Translations under genes and position numbers: made by a program
DNA from: Chloroflexota bacterium
GTDB lineage: Bacteria > Chloroflexota > Anaerolineae > Promineifilales > Promineifilaceae
Direction: 5' to 3'
NCBI GenBank assembly: GCA_017993775.1
Contig: JAGOMA010000034.1
Location: 1-52,596, forward strand
DNA length: 52,596 nucleotides
Shown here: in pieces, positions 17,420 through 26,905 of the stretch
Position numbering within the stretch: the stretch's first letter is position 1
How the letters are laid out: the number at the start of each line of letters is the position of its first letter
The notes under the pieces: model-generated
The model's database searches: none
What the model was told of the DNA's origin: nothing
What the model saw: only the letters and a program-made list of their open reading frames with translations

Positions 17420-18787
17420 ATGGATATAGTCCCCCGTTTTCGTTTTGCTCCCAGTCCGACCGGCACGCCCCACATCGGAAATTTGCACACCGCCCTCTTT
17501 AGTTGGGCGCTGGCGCGCGCCCTCGGCGGCGATTTTGTTCTGCGCATCGAAGACACCGACCCCGACCGCAATACACCGGTCGCGGCTCAGGCTATGATCG
17601 ACGCGCTGACCTGGCTGGGCATCGACTGGGACGAAGGGCCGGATATCGGCGGCGAATTTAGCCCATACGTGCAGTCGGCCCGCCTGCCGCGCCATCAGGA
17701 AATTGCTGCCCAGTTGTTGGCTGCCGATTTGGCCTACTACGGCGATAGCCCCAACCAGCCTGCCAACCAACAACCCAACCAACCGCTCCGTCTTCGCCTG
17801 CCCCGCAGCGGCGAAACGGTGGTAAACGATGCCCTGCGTGGTCCCATTACCTTCGATAACAGCTTGCTGCCAGACCCCGTGTTGGTGCGCAGCAACGGCC
17901 GTCCCCTCTATCACCTCGCCGCCATGACCGACGACCACGACATGGGTATTACCCACGTCGTGCGCGGCGAAGAATGGATCGCTTCCACGCCCATTCACAT
18001 CCAACTTTATCGCGCGTTGGGCTGGGCGGAACCGGTCTGGATTCATTTGCCGCTTATTCTGAACAACCGCGGCCAAAAATTGAGCAAGCGTGACCCCGGA
18101 GGCGGCTACCTCATCAATGATTTTCAGGACGCCGGATATTTGCCGGAGGCATTATTCAACTATTTGCTGCTGCTGGGGTGGTCGCCGGATGGTGAGCAGG
18201 AAATTGTGGATAAATGGGACGTGCGTCAGCAGTTTCGCCTGGAACGATTGTCTACCAGCCCGGCGGTGTTTGCCTGGGATAAGCTGAAATGGGTCAACCG
18301 GCAGTATCTCCAACGCCTGAATGATGCCCAGTTGGCCGATTTGATACGGCCGTTTCTCGAAGACGCCTATGGCGAGATGCCGATGAGCGCGGATTGGCTG
18401 GTGAAGGTAACGGCCGTTATCCGTCCCGACATCGCCAAACTCGAAGACGCCGTCGACCTGGCCGAATGGGCCTTCGTCGATGATTTTTCCTACAGCAGCA
18501 GCGCCCGCTTCGCCCTCACAACCGCTCCAGCCTCCCCCGTCATCCTGCGCCTCATCACCCAACTGGCTGCCCTGGTTATCCTGGACAAACCCACCGCCGA
18601 GAGTATCTTGCAACAAATGCGCGCCGACTTGCAAGCCGCCAAGGGGTGGCGCGCGCCAGATGTTTTTCATCCCATCCGCGCCGCATTAACCGGACATACA
18701 GAGGGACGGCCGTTACCGGAAATCATGAGCATCCTCGGCAAAGACCGTACCATGCACCGCCTGGCAAGAGCGCTCAAAAGCGTTTAG
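17420..18787 (+). CDS. gltX: Glutamyl-tRNA synthetase
   Basis: 455 residues, slightly short for the family. It charges tRNA-Glu (and possibly tRNA-Gln, for later transamidation). The class I signature HIGN is at 18-21 (RFAPSPTGTPHIGNLHTALF) and the KMSKS-like loop KLSKR near 220. The catalytic-domain motif LRIEDTDPDRN and VVRGEEWIASTPIHIQLY are present, then a helical anticodon-binding domain. Start ATG at 17420, 2 bp after the PIN-TRAM stop; the frame is open for 300 bp upstream, but that segment is out-of-frame yacL sequence. A low-complexity NQPANQQPNQP insert (about 113-123) lies in the catalytic domain. Confidence 0.95.
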   Translation: MDIVPRFRFAPSPTGTPHIGNLHTALFSWALARALGGDFVLRIEDTDPDRNTPVAAQAMIDALTWLGIDWDEGPDIGGEFSPYVQSARLPRHQEIAAQLLAADLAYYGDSPNQPANQQPNQPLRLRLPRSGETVVNDALRGPITFDNSLLPDPVLVRSNGRPLYHLAAMTDDHDMGITHVVRGEEWIASTPIHIQLYRALGWAEPVWIHLPLILNNRGQKLSKRDPGGGYLINDFQDAGYLPEALFNYLLLLGWSPDGEQEIVDKWDVRQQFRLERLSTSPAVFAWDKLKWVNRQYLQRLNDAQLADLIRPFLEDAYGEMPMSADWLVKVTAVIRPDIAKLEDAVDLAEWAFVDDFSYSSSARFALTTAPASPVILRLITQLAALVILDKPTAESILQQMRADLQAAKGWRAPDVFHPIRAALTGHTEGRPLPEIMSILGKDRTMHRLARALKSV

Positions 18788-18909
18788 CGCAACGTAAGGA
18801 ATTGCGCACAACCTTACCAGTGCCCCGCCAACCTGAATCAGCTACAATTACTCCCGGCGAACAACCAACAATCAACACCTAAAACAAACATCTTACAACT
18901 GGAGCAACC

Positions 18910-20352
18910 ATGACTCTAAAACTCTACAATGTCCTCAGCCGTAAAAAAGAAGAATTTGTGCCCATCACTCCCGGCAAAGTAAATATGTACGTCTGCGGAC
19001 CAACCGTCTACGACTATTCACACATCGGCCACGCCAAAACCTATGTCGGCTTCGACGTCATCGCTCGCTACCTGAAGTATTCCGGTTTCGACGTCCTCTA
19101 CGTGCAAAACATCACCGACGTCGGCCACATGCTGGACACCGGCGAAGACCGCATCATCAAAAAGGCGCGCCAGCTTTCCGCCGGGCCAATGCAGGTGGTG
19201 GAAACCTACATGCGCGAATATTTTGCCGACATGGACGCCCTCAATGTGGGCCGCCCAGCCATCAGCCCGCGCGCCAGCGGCCACGTGCCCGAACAAATCA
19301 CCATGATCGAAGAACTCATCGCCAAGGGCCATGCCTATGAGGTGGATGGGTCCGTTTATTTTGACGTCGCTTCCTTCCCGGAATACGGCAAACTCAGCGG
19401 CCGGATCATCGAGGATTTGGAAGAAGGCGCGCGTGTGGGCATTCGCAGCGAAAAGCGGCACCCGGCCGATTTTGCCTTGTGGAAGAAAGCCGATCCGGAA
19501 CACATTTTGCGCTGGCCCAGCCCCTGGGGCGATGGTTTCCCCGGCTGGCACGTGGAATGCTCGGCCATGGCTACCAAATACCTCGGCCAAACCTTCGACA
19601 TCCACGGCGGCGGCATCGACAACATCTTCCCGCACAACGAATGCGAAATCGCCCAAAGCGAGGCCGCCCACGACGAGCCATTCGCCCACTACTGGCTGCT
19701 GACTGGCTCGCTCACGCTGGACGGGATTAAGATGTCCAAGAGTCTGGGCAATACGCTCACCATCAAAGAAGCTCTGGCAAAATGGCGCGCGGAAGCCATT
19801 CGCACGTTTATTCTGTCCAGCCACTACAGCAATCCCATCGATTTTTCGGACGAGGCGGTGGATGCGGCCTTTAAGGGCTGGCAGCGCCTGTGGGGCGCGG
19901 TGAGTCTGGTACGGGAGCAGCTGCGCACGGCCGTTTCCGGTGACGCCAACCCCAACATTCTGACCATCTTGGGCGAATTCAAAGCCAACTTCATCGAAAA
20001 AATGGACGATGACTTCAACGCCCCGGCCGCACTGGCCGTTTTGCAAGAAATGACCCGCCAGGTCAACATCTTGCTCAACGAACAAGGACCGCACAATCAG
20101 GGCACGTTGGCGGCCATCGACCAGCTTTACCGCGAATTAGGCGGCGACGTTTTGGGCATTATCCCCGAACAAGCCGAAGCCAACGCCAGCGCCGAGCGCG
20201 AAGATGGCCTGATTCGCCTGCTAATTGACCTGCGCGCCAATGCCCGCCTCCAAAAAGATTGGGCAACCTCCGACAAAATCCGCAACCAGCTCCGTGACCT
20301 CGGCGTCATCCTCGAAGACCGCGCCGATGGGACGATCTGGAAGCTGGAATAG
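18910..20352 (+). CDS. cysS: Cysteinyl-tRNA synthetase
   Basis: 480 residues, normal length. The class I motif HIGH is at 38-41 ([12 protein letters not shown]) and KMSKS near 274. Zinc ligands are Cys29 (VCGPTVYD), Cys in WHVECSAM and His/Glu in [12 protein letters not shown]-type C-terminal helical domain. It follows gltX by 122 bp and likely shares regulation with it. The intergenic 18788-18909 shows nothing notable. Confidence 0.97.
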   Translation: MTLKLYNVLSRKKEEFVPITPGKVNMYVCGPTVYDYSHIGHAKTYVGFDVIARYLKYSGFDVLYVQNITDVGHMLDTGEDRIIKKARQLSAGPMQVVETYMREYFADMDALNVGRPAISPRASGHVPEQITMIEELIAKGHAYEVDGSVYFDVASFPEYGKLSGRIIEDLEEGARVGIRSEKRHPADFALWKKADPEHILRWPSPWGDGFPGWHVECSAMATKYLGQTFDIHGGGIDNIFPHNECEIAQSEAAHDEPFAHYWLLTGSLTLDGIKMSKSLGNTLTIKEALAKWRAEAIRTFILSSHYSNPIDFSDEAVDAAFKGWQRLWGAVSLVREQLRTAVSGDANPNILTILGEFKANFIEKMDDDFNAPAALAVLQEMTRQVNILLNEQGPHNQGTLAAIDQLYRELGGDVLGIIPEQAEANASAEREDGLIRLLIDLRANARLQKDWATSDKIRNQLRDLGVILEDRADGTIWKLE

Positions 20353-20360
20353 ATACCGGA

Positions 20361-20431
20361 GATTGGAGATTAGGGATTAGAGATTGGAGATTTCTTCCAG
20401 TCCCAATCTCCAATCTCCAATCTTCAATCTC
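20361..20431. repeat. Inverted heptamer arrays (GATTGGA / CCAATCT)
   Basis: GATTGGA, GATTAGG, GATTAGA, GATTGGA (20361-20388) are followed by CCAATCT-type units (20403-20431). The right array ends four bases before the rlmB-like start codon, so a hairpin here would lie over the ribosome-binding region. Confidence 0.9.
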
Positions 20432-20434
20432 CCC

Positions 20435-21184
20435 ATGACCGAACTCCTTACACGCCGCAACACTGTGCTGGAAGCCTTAAACGGCCGTCGCCGGGAAATC
20501 CACCGTCTCTGGCTGCAAAAAGGGCTGGATCGCAAATTCACCCAACCCATCTTCGACGCCGCCAAAACACGCGGCATCCCCATCCAAACGGCCGATAAAG
20601 CCAAACTCAGCCAGCTTGCCCAAGACAGCAGCCACCAGGGCGTAGTCCTGGAAGTTGGCCCCTACCCCTACGCCGAGGTAGACGAAATGCTCGCCCTGGC
20701 CGCCACACGCGGCGAAAAACCCTTCCTGCTGCTGCTGGATTTGCTGCATGGGCCACAAAACATCGGCGCGCTGCTGCGCACGGCCGAAATTTGCGGCGTG
20801 CATGGCGTTATCCTGCAAGATCGGCGCGCCCCGGACATCACCCCGGCGGTGGCCGAATACGCCGTCGGCGCCACAGAACACCTGCTCATCGCCCAGGTGG
20901 TAAATCTGGTGCATACGATGAAGCAGCTGCAAGAAAAAGGCGTCTGGCTGGTGGGCCTGGATATGGCCGACAGCGCCCAAACGCTGGGCGACCTCGACCT
21001 GAACCTACCCATCGGCCTCGTCGTGGGGCATGAAGGGCAGGGTTTGCGCCGCCTTGTGGGCGAAACCTGTGACATCATTCTGCGGCTGCCCATGCGCGGC
21101 CATGTCGAATCGCTGAACGCGGCCGTGGCCGGTTCCATCGCCCTCTACGCTGCCTGGGCCGCCCGCGGCTACGATGGGAGTTAG
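20435..21184 (+). CDS. rlmB: 23S rRNA 2'-O-methyltransferase, RlmB/TrmH (SpoU) family
   Basis: 249 residues. The N-terminal substrate-binding domain (TRRNTVLEALNGRRREIHRLWL) and C-terminal SPOUT trefoil-knot domain have all three SpoU motifs: NIGALLRTAEICGVHGVI (about 108), GLVVGHEGQGLRRL (about 194) and GHVESLNAAVAGSIALYA (about 222). RlmB makes Gm2251 in E. coli; the exact target is inferred from the close pattern. ATG 20435 fits homologues. The ribosome site is replaced by heptamer repeat sequence. Confidence 0.9.
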   Translation: MTELLTRRNTVLEALNGRRREIHRLWLQKGLDRKFTQPIFDAAKTRGIPIQTADKAKLSQLAQDSSHQGVVLEVGPYPYAEVDEMLALAATRGEKPFLLLLDLLHGPQNIGALLRTAEICGVHGVILQDRRAPDITPAVAEYAVGATEHLLIAQVVNLVHTMKQLQEKGVWLVGLDMADSAQTLGDLDLNLPIGLVVGHEGQGLRRLVGETCDIILRLPMRGHVESLNAAVAGSIALYAAWAARGYDGS

Positions 21185-21232
21185 AGCAAGAGCTAGAGTG
21201 AAGACATTTTTCTTGACTCTCGCTCTCGCTTT
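21184..21232. repeat. Inverted heptamer-like repeat (GAGCAAG / CTCGCTC)
   Basis: Degenerate 7-bp steps AGAGCAA, GAGCTAG, AGTGAAG face CTCTCGCTCTCGC across ACATTTTTCT. It could act as a terminator for rlmB and lies just before the AGGAGG of the next gene. Confidence 0.6.
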
Positions 21233-21249
21233 TAGGAGGAAACCCTACC

Positions 21250-22155
21250 ATGACTACACCCAAAGAACGTTTTATGGGCTGCTTGCTGGGGCTGGCCTGC
21301 GGCGACGCCGTGGGCACGACGGTGGAATTTAAGCCGCGCGGCTCCTTCGCGCCGATGACCGACATGGTTGGCGGCGGCCCGTTCCATCTGCAAGCCGGCC
21401 AGTGGACCGATGACACCTCGATGGCCCTGTGCCTGGGTTACAGCCTGGTGGAAACCGGCGGCTTCGACGCCGCCGACCAGATGAACCGCTACTGCCGTTG
21501 GTACGACGATGGTTATCTGAGCAGCACAGGCCGCTGCTTCGACATCGGCAACGCCACATCGGCCGCTTTGCACCGTTACAAACAAAGCGGCGATCCATTC
21601 AGCGGTTCCACCGACCCGTATTCGGCGGGCAATGGCTCCATTATGCGGCTGGCGCCGGTGGTGATGGCCTTCACGCCCGACGAAGCCCAGGCGCTGCACT
21701 ACGCCGGGGAAAGTTCCAAGACCACCCACGCCGCGCCCGAATGTGTGGACGCCTGCCGCCTGTACGGCGGAATGCTGCACGTCGCTCTGCAAGGCGGCAG
21801 CAAAAATGACATTTTGGGCTATCGGGGCTGCACGCCCATCACGCCCAAAATCAAGGCCATTGCCGATGGCGGGTATCGGCAAAAGTCGCTGGCGCAAATT
21901 AAGGGATCGGGGTATGTGGTGGATTCGTTGGAAGCGGCGTTGTGGTGCTTCTACACGTCCGACAGCTACGAAACGGCCGTTCTCCAGGCCGTCAACCTGG
22001 GCGACGATGCCGACACGACAGCCGCCGTGTGTGGACAAATTGCCGGGGCGTTTTACGGCCGTGCTGCCATCCCTGCCTCCTGGCGCGAAAAAGTAACGAT
22101 GGGGGCGGAAATCGAGAAACTGGCTTTGGATTTGATGGGAATGGGACGCGGATAG
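21250..22155 (+). CDS. ADP-ribosylglycohydrolase family protein
   Basis: 301 residues of the DraG/ARH fold. The metal-binding motifs are complete: WTDDTSMAL near residue 57 and LGDDADTTAAVCGQIAGA near 255, plus the N-terminal GCLLGLACGDAVG. These enzymes remove ADP-ribose from proteins, nucleic acids or small adducts using Mg2+; the target is unknown and no ADP-ribosyltransferase is seen nearby. AGGAGG lies about 10 bp before the ATG. Confidence 0.93.
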   Translation: MTTPKERFMGCLLGLACGDAVGTTVEFKPRGSFAPMTDMVGGGPFHLQAGQWTDDTSMALCLGYSLVETGGFDAADQMNRYCRWYDDGYLSSTGRCFDIGNATSAALHRYKQSGDPFSGSTDPYSAGNGSIMRLAPVVMAFTPDEAQALHYAGESSKTTHAAPECVDACRLYGGMLHVALQGGSKNDILGYRGCTPITPKIKAIADGGYRQKSLAQIKGSGYVVDSLEAALWCFYTSDSYETAVLQAVNLGDDADTTAAVCGQIAGAFYGRAAIPASWREKVTMGAEIEKLALDLMGMGRG

Positions 22156-22215
22156 ACGCGGATTTTGAAAAAAATATCCGCGAAAATCCGCCAAATCCGT
22201 GTTCATCTGCGTCCT
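22156..22215. repeat. GACGCGGAT / ATCCGCG dispersed-type repeat
   Basis: GACGCGGATAGACGCGGAT overlaps the stop of the previous gene, then ATCCGCGAAAATCCGCCAAA and CATCTGCGTCC follow in inverted orientation, giving a long imperfect hairpin between convergent genes. It may act as a bidirectional terminator. Confidence 0.7.
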
Positions 22216-22221
22216 ATTTCT

Positions 22222-23559
22222 TCATAGAAATGGCACGATGACGCGGAACAAGGCCCAGACAGCCAGCCCGACCATCGCCAGGCCCAGGCCGAGCGGCAGC
22301 GCGTATCGCAGCGGCGACCAGCGGTGGACAAACGGCCGTATCCACACCCCCAAGCCCACGCTCACCCCCACGCCAAGCGGCAGCAGCGCCGGGAATAAAT
22401 AACGCCCCTGGTGCTGCACAAAGGTAAAATTGTAGACCACATGCACGGCCAGCGAGAGCAAAAAAGTGGCGAGTAAGACCACCACAGCCAATACCGACGG
22501 CCGTTTCCGATCCCACCATATCGCCAGCGCCACGACCAACCCAACCACCCAGACGGCCGTAAACGCCCACAACAGGCGGTACAAACGGCCGTCCATGGGC
22601 GTGGTCATCCAGCCGAACTGGCCCCAAAAGCTGTTGAAGGTGGTGGAAATGAAGGCGCGGACAACGGCCGTGCGCCCCATTTCGGCTACCCATTCGGCCG
22701 TGCGCGGCTGGCCGACCACCACGGAATCGTGGGCCGCTTTGCCCAGCACATCCAGGCCGCCATACACAATCAGGTTACGCGCCCACCACAGCAGCCCCAG
22801 CAGGCCGGCGGGCACGGCCGTCCACAAGCCCGCCCGCACCAATTCGCCCCAACGCCGCCAATAGCGCCACACAATCGCCAGCCCGACAACGGCCGTCAGC
22901 GGGTATACCGTGCCTTTCGTCAGATAACCCAGGCCGAGGAGCAGGCCCAGCACTACCAGCGTTTTGCGAGATTGGGGCGACTCTCCAATCTCCAATCGCC
23001 AATCTCCAGTCTCCACCCAGCCCACCAGCACAAACAAAATCGCCCCAATCAGCAGTTCCGCCAGGGCATCGTTGTTGGCGGAGGCCATGATGGCCAGGTG
23101 CTGCGGCAGGAAAGCGACGAAGACGGCCGTTGTCAGCGCCAGCCACCGCGCCCGAAACAGCCGCCAGGCCAGCCCGTAAGCAAACGCCACCACCCCCGCG
23201 CCCAACAGCAGCGACACCAGCCGCATGGCCGTGAGTGAGCCGCCGGACAGCCAGAAGGCAGGCGTTTGCAGCAGGTAATAAAGCGGCGGCTGCCAATCTT
23301 CGTAGGACATGGGTTCGAGCGAAACTTCGGGCGGGAAGGGCGGCCCGGCAAAGACCACGCGCATGATAAATTCCTGGTCGTAATCGCCGGGCTGAATAAT
23401 GGGGAAACGGCCGTCGGCCAACTGCCGCACATAATTATAATGCGCCGGTTCGTCGGGGGTTTGCCAATCTGGGGTGTAAATGGCATACAGCGCGCCCACT
23501 ACCAGATACAGCAATAAAATGATCGTGAAGGGTGCATGTTGTCGCATGGCGGCGATCAT
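22222..23559 (-). CDS. GT-C / DUF2142-like membrane glycosyltransferase
   Basis: 445 residues and about 11 membrane segments. The first periplasmic loop has PDWQTPDEPAHYNY, the conserved acidic PDE/DEPxH motif of GT39-like and DUF2142 proteins, and later YEDWQPPLYYLL. Likely uses a lipid-phosphate sugar for envelope glycosylation. Residues around 185-200 (TGDWRLEIGESPQ) are translated heptamer repeat sitting in a cytoplasmic loop. Convergent with the ADP-ribosylglycohydrolase gene. Confidence 0.8.
   Translation of the reverse strand: MIAAMRQHAPFTIILLLYLVVGALYAIYTPDWQTPDEPAHYNYVRQLADGRFPIIQPGDYDQEFIMRVVFAGPPFPPEVSLEPMSYEDWQPPLYYLLQTPAFWLSGGSLTAMRLVSLLLGAGVVAFAYGLAWRLFRARWLALTTAVFVAFLPQHLAIMASANNDALAELLIGAILFVLVGWVETGDWRLEIGESPQSRKTLVVLGLLLGLGYLTKGTVYPLTAVVGLAIVWRYWRRWGELVRAGLWTAVPAGLLGLLWWARNLIVYGGLDVLGKAAHDSVVVGQPRTAEWVAEMGRTAVVRAFISTTFNSFWGQFGWMTTPMDGRLYRLLWAFTAVWVVGLVVALAIWWDRKRPSVLAVVVLLATFLLSLAVHVVYNFTFVQHQGRYLFPALLPLGVGVSVGLGVWIRPFVHRWSPLRYALPLGLGLAMVGLAVWALFRVIVPFL
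22969..23018. repeat. Heptamer repeat inside GT-C gene (CCAATCT units)
   Basis: AGATTGG is followed by CTCCAAT, CTCCAAT, CGCCAAT, CTCCAGT steps. It is the same unit family as at 6861-6925 and 20361-20431 and is again translated in frame within a membrane glycosyltransferase. Confidence 0.85.
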
Positions 23560-23635
23560 AACCGATTTTGGAGGGGAGACGAACGCAAAAGCAGAATCGT
23601 ACGAGAATCAGGGGAGAGACAAAGGGGATAAGAGG

Positions 23636-26122
23636 TTAAACGGCCGTGCCGTCTGCGGCCGTGCCGTCCGCATTGCAGCGTAAACTGCCCGGCAGCAGAA
23701 TCGAAAATTCCGCGCCTCCTTCTGCACGATTGGCCACCTTAACTACGCCATGATGCGCTTTGGCAATGCCCCACACGGCCGAAAGCCCCAGCCCGGAGCC
23801 GGGCTGCATTTTGGCTGTCGTGCCGCGAAAATATTTGTCAAAAATATGCGGCAAATCATCTTCGGGAATACCTGGACCCTCATCTTGCACCCGAATCAAC
23901 AAACCTTGTTCGGTGTAATCGACCAATATGGCCAGTTCGGTGTTCCGTGGCGAATACTTTACGCCATTGTCCACCAGATTCAACACCATGTGATAAAGCC
24001 GGTTTTCATCCGCCATGATCAGATAGGGCGTCCCTCTGGTTGCGGTGCGGAGGGAGATGGTTTTATGTAAAGCCCCGCCCGACACATCTTTTAACACATG
24101 TCCCAGCACAGTGTCGAAATCGCATGGTTTGAGGCTCAATTTCAGGGCTGTTTCGTGCGTCACGGTGTCTAATAATTGGGCGATCATTTCCAGCATTCGG
24201 TCGACTGCTACCCCAATCTGGTTCAGATATCGGGTGGAGCGGGTATCTAATTCCGTGGTTCTTTCCAGCAAGGCTTTCCAACCGGTGATGGCGGTGAGCG
24301 GGTTTTTCAAATCGTGCGAGAGCATGTGCAAAAAGTCAGAGCGGTCGGCTTCCAATTTTTTAACATACGTGATGTCTTGCATCACAACGATGGTCCCGAC
24401 ATCTGGCAAATGTTCGGCAGTCGACAAAAAAGTTTGCTCGCCAACGACAATTTCATCCGTGCGGCCAACGCCCCGGCTGATGCCTTCAAACAATTGGGCC
24501 ATGTTGGTTTCCAACAGGCGATTGGCAGCCTGGTTAGATACCAGCACGCTGCCGGAATCATCCAGAATGAGCAGCGGTTGGGGCAGGGTGTTGGCCGTCG
24601 CCTGGATAGCCGCTCGTTGGCGTTCAGATTCTTTGAAGAGGCGAGCATTTTCAACGGCCGTAGCCATCGGGTTGGCAAATGTCTCCAGCCGAGCTAAATC
24701 ATCTTTGGTGAACTGGCCGTTTTCTTTGTTGAAAAGCGTCAGCACACCCACCACATGGTCCTGAACCTGCAAGGGTACGCTGATAATCGACCGGGAAACA
24801 ACCCCAAAGACCCCATCCACGTCCGGATCGAACGCGCTGTGGGCAGCCGGATCGTTGGTCATAATCGCCTGTCCGGTCTTTGCTACTGCGCCAATGATCC
24901 CGTTTGTGATGGTGAATGGTTTGGAATCTTTGCCGCTGGTATGCGCCTGAAACGCCTTGAGATGCTGCCCTGTTTCGTCTAGCAGGCAGAGCAAAACGGC
25001 TTCTACCGGCCAATGTTTGTTCACCTGGGCGATAAGCACCTCATAAATTTTATCCAGGTCCAGCGATGACGAAACCGCCCGCGCCACCTCGTTTAGCGCC
25101 GACAATTCCTTGTAACGCCGGGCCAGAGCCTCGTCGGTGGCCTGGTATACGCGGGCATTTTGGATGGCGATGGCCGCAAAGTCGGCGATGGCTGTGAGCA
25201 GCCGTTCGTCCCGGCGATCAAACCGTTTGCCTGGCTGCCGGTGGGTGGCCGCCAGCACGCCAAAGGTCACGCCGCCAAGGGTAATGGGCACATAAGCCAG
25301 CGCCTCAACCAGGTAATTGGTTTTTACCTTGATTTGTTCTTCGCCCGGCTGCCGCCAGACGCGTAGAGGTTGGCCGGATTGCACCACTTTTCCGGCCAGC
25401 GATTCGCCGTCGATGGGCAGCCGCAGGCGGCGAATCGCTTCGTCTTCGATGCCGCGTTGGGCTTCCAAAAACAGATCGCCGCTGATTTCATCCACCAGCC
25501 AGATGCTGGTGTCGCCGGCCGATGTGAGGGTCATGGCGGCATCGACGACTTGGTTTAGGACTTCATCGGGGTCTAACTGGGAGGTGATCGATTTGGCGAT
25601 TTCGGTCATGGCGTCGGCCAAATCGATTTTACGCTCCAGAACGCCGGTCTGGTATTGTGGTCGTTCGATGATATGCAGGATCAGGCGTAGTTGGCCAAGG
25701 GTTAACAGGTCGCCATCGGCGAGGGAGTAGGGGGTTTTGACGCCAATGGGACGGCCGTTCCGCAGGGTTCCGTTTGTGCTGCCGAGGTCTATGGCATACA
25801 GGTGGGTGGCCGCCGGACGAAGCACCAGATGCTGCCGCGAAACACCCATCGAACTGGCCTCGAAGATCTGTAAATCGACCACATTTGACTCATTCAGGTC
25901 TCGCCCCAGAATCACTTCGCCATTGATATCGAGTCCCAGGCAGGTTTGTGGGTTGGTGGCCAGGTCCAAACGAATTCGCCAAACAGGGCGATTTTCCAAT
26001 TCTCGCGTCATTGGTTCGAAAGGCACCGGGCGATATTTTATTTCCGGCACGACAATTTCTATGTCAGGCGCGTTTTGGTTTCGCAATTCATCGGTGTTTC
26101 GAATCTTGTTTTCTTCTGTCAT
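23636..26122 (-). CDS. FHA-GAF-GAF-PAS sensor histidine kinase
   Basis: 828 residues with no membrane segment, hence a soluble sensor. The FHA domain (about 50-140) has the phosphothreonine-binding pattern GRDL...SRQH...DLGSTNGT. Two GAF domains (about 165-325 and 340-495) and a short PAS-like region (500-570) follow, then HisKA with FLHMLSHDLKNPLTAITG (phospho-accepting His near 600) and a HATPase domain with the N box NLVDNGVKYSP, DEGPGIPEDD and GSGLGLSAV. The FHA module suggests cross-talk with a Ser/Thr kinase. No response regulator is adjacent, so this is an orphan kinase. It contains only two or three octamers over 2.5 kb. Confidence 0.94.
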   Translation of the reverse strand: MTEENKIRNTDELRNQNAPDIEIVVPEIKYRPVPFEPMTRELENRPVWRIRLDLATNPQTCLGLDINGEVILGRDLNESNVVDLQIFEASSMGVSRQHLVLRPAATHLYAIDLGSTNGTLRNGRPIGVKTPYSLADGDLLTLGQLRLILHIIERPQYQTGVLERKIDLADAMTEIAKSITSQLDPDEVLNQVVDAAMTLTSAGDTSIWLVDEISGDLFLEAQRGIEDEAIRRLRLPIDGESLAGKVVQSGQPLRVWRQPGEEQIKVKTNYLVEALAYVPITLGGVTFGVLAATHRQPGKRFDRRDERLLTAIADFAAIAIQNARVYQATDEALARRYKELSALNEVARAVSSSLDLDKIYEVLIAQVNKHWPVEAVLLCLLDETGQHLKAFQAHTSGKDSKPFTITNGIIGAVAKTGQAIMTNDPAAHSAFDPDVDGVFGVVSRSIISVPLQVQDHVVGVLTLFNKENGQFTKDDLARLETFANPMATAVENARLFKESERQRAAIQATANTLPQPLLILDDSGSVLVSNQAANRLLETNMAQLFEGISRGVGRTDEIVVGEQTFLSTAEHLPDVGTIVVMQDITYVKKLEADRSDFLHMLSHDLKNPLTAITGWKALLERTTELDTRSTRYLNQIGVAVDRMLEMIAQLLDTVTHETALKLSLKPCDFDTVLGHVLKDVSGGALHKTISLRTATRGTPYLIMADENRLYHMVLNLVDNGVKYSPRNTELAILVDYTEQGLLIRVQDEGPGIPEDDLPHIFDKYFRGTTAKMQPGSGLGLSAVWGIAKAHHGVVKVANRAEGGAEFSILLPGSLRCNADGTAADGTAV

Positions 26123-26276
26123 GTGGCCCCAAAGTTTCCCTTGTTCAAAGTATTTGCTGGCCTATCTGGTTTTTGCTCCAAAGTTTATGAACGCATTTAG
26201 ATTATTGTCTATTTTAGCTTATGGTGGCGTTTTGAACCTGTCAAAGAACCGTGAAAAAGAATGAATTACTGATTTG

Positions 26277-26747
26277 TTAAGTACGCAGCGTGGCTGTAAG
26301 GCGCAACGGCCGTAACAACAAATCCAGCGCCGCCGTTATCGAAGGCACAATAACGTCCGCCGCCATCAGCGTGGCGGCTGCCGCGCCTTCTTCCTGGACA
26401 ATGGCGATACCCAAAACGGCCGTTACCAACATCAATTGGTCGTTACGGCCGTTGCCCACTGCCGCGGTTACTGAAGGCCCAAGGTCATGCACCAACGCCT
26501 GTTTTCCCTCAGCCTGATCGCCGGCGGGCAATATCTCTACCCGGCAAGGAATGCCCACCAGCGCTGCCTGCGCACTGCCAAACGTGTCGGCTGTCAGGAC
26601 ATGCACAGCCAAATGTTCGGCTAATTCGGTCAGGCGTTCAGTTACTCCGGGCAGCAAACGGCCGTCACACGCCAATGTACCGTTGTAATCCAATACCAGA
26701 TGGGCTAACTGATAGACTTTATCACCAGGAATGTCAATTTTTATCAT
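26277..26747 (-). CDS. Stand-alone HAD protein resembling a P-type ATPase catalytic domain
   Basis: 156 residues. Nucleophile Asp20 in LVLDYNGTLA and the late motif VGNGRNDQLML match soluble P-type-ATPase-like HAD proteins (COG4087 type). The second residue of the DxD signature is Asn rather than Asp, as in P-type ATPases (DKTGT), arguing against ordinary phosphatase chemistry. No cap domain and no membrane segments. Function unknown. Confidence 0.8.
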   Translation of the reverse strand: MIKIDIPGDKVYQLAHLVLDYNGTLACDGRLLPGVTERLTELAEHLAVHVLTADTFGSAQAALVGIPCRVEILPAGDQAEGKQALVHDLGPSVTAAVGNGRNDQLMLVTAVLGIAIVQEEGAAAATLMAADVIVPSITAALDLLLRPLRLTATLRT

Positions 26748-26865
26748 TGGAAAAGGTTAAAGTGATTCGCCAATCAGGGCGGGGGAGCGAGGAAAACAAG
26801 TTGGCCAAAATTGGCGAGGACTTAAAAGAACCAGATACGCGAAAGCGTGACAATTAGCAGATCAC

Positions 26866-26871
26866 ATTATA
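26866..26871 (-). promoter_or_regulatory. Possible -10 box for the HAD gene
   Basis: On the minus strand this reads CGTTATAATGTG, the same GTTATAAT core seen before other genes here. It is about 120 bp upstream of the HAD start codon. Confidence 0.35.
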
Positions 26872-26905
26872 ACGAATACGGATGAAGTTACAACTATACA
26901 GACCT

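Noticed and set aside
19018..20094. 358-residue minus-strand frame
   Set aside because: Antisense to cysS; the sense strand has complete synthetase motifs.
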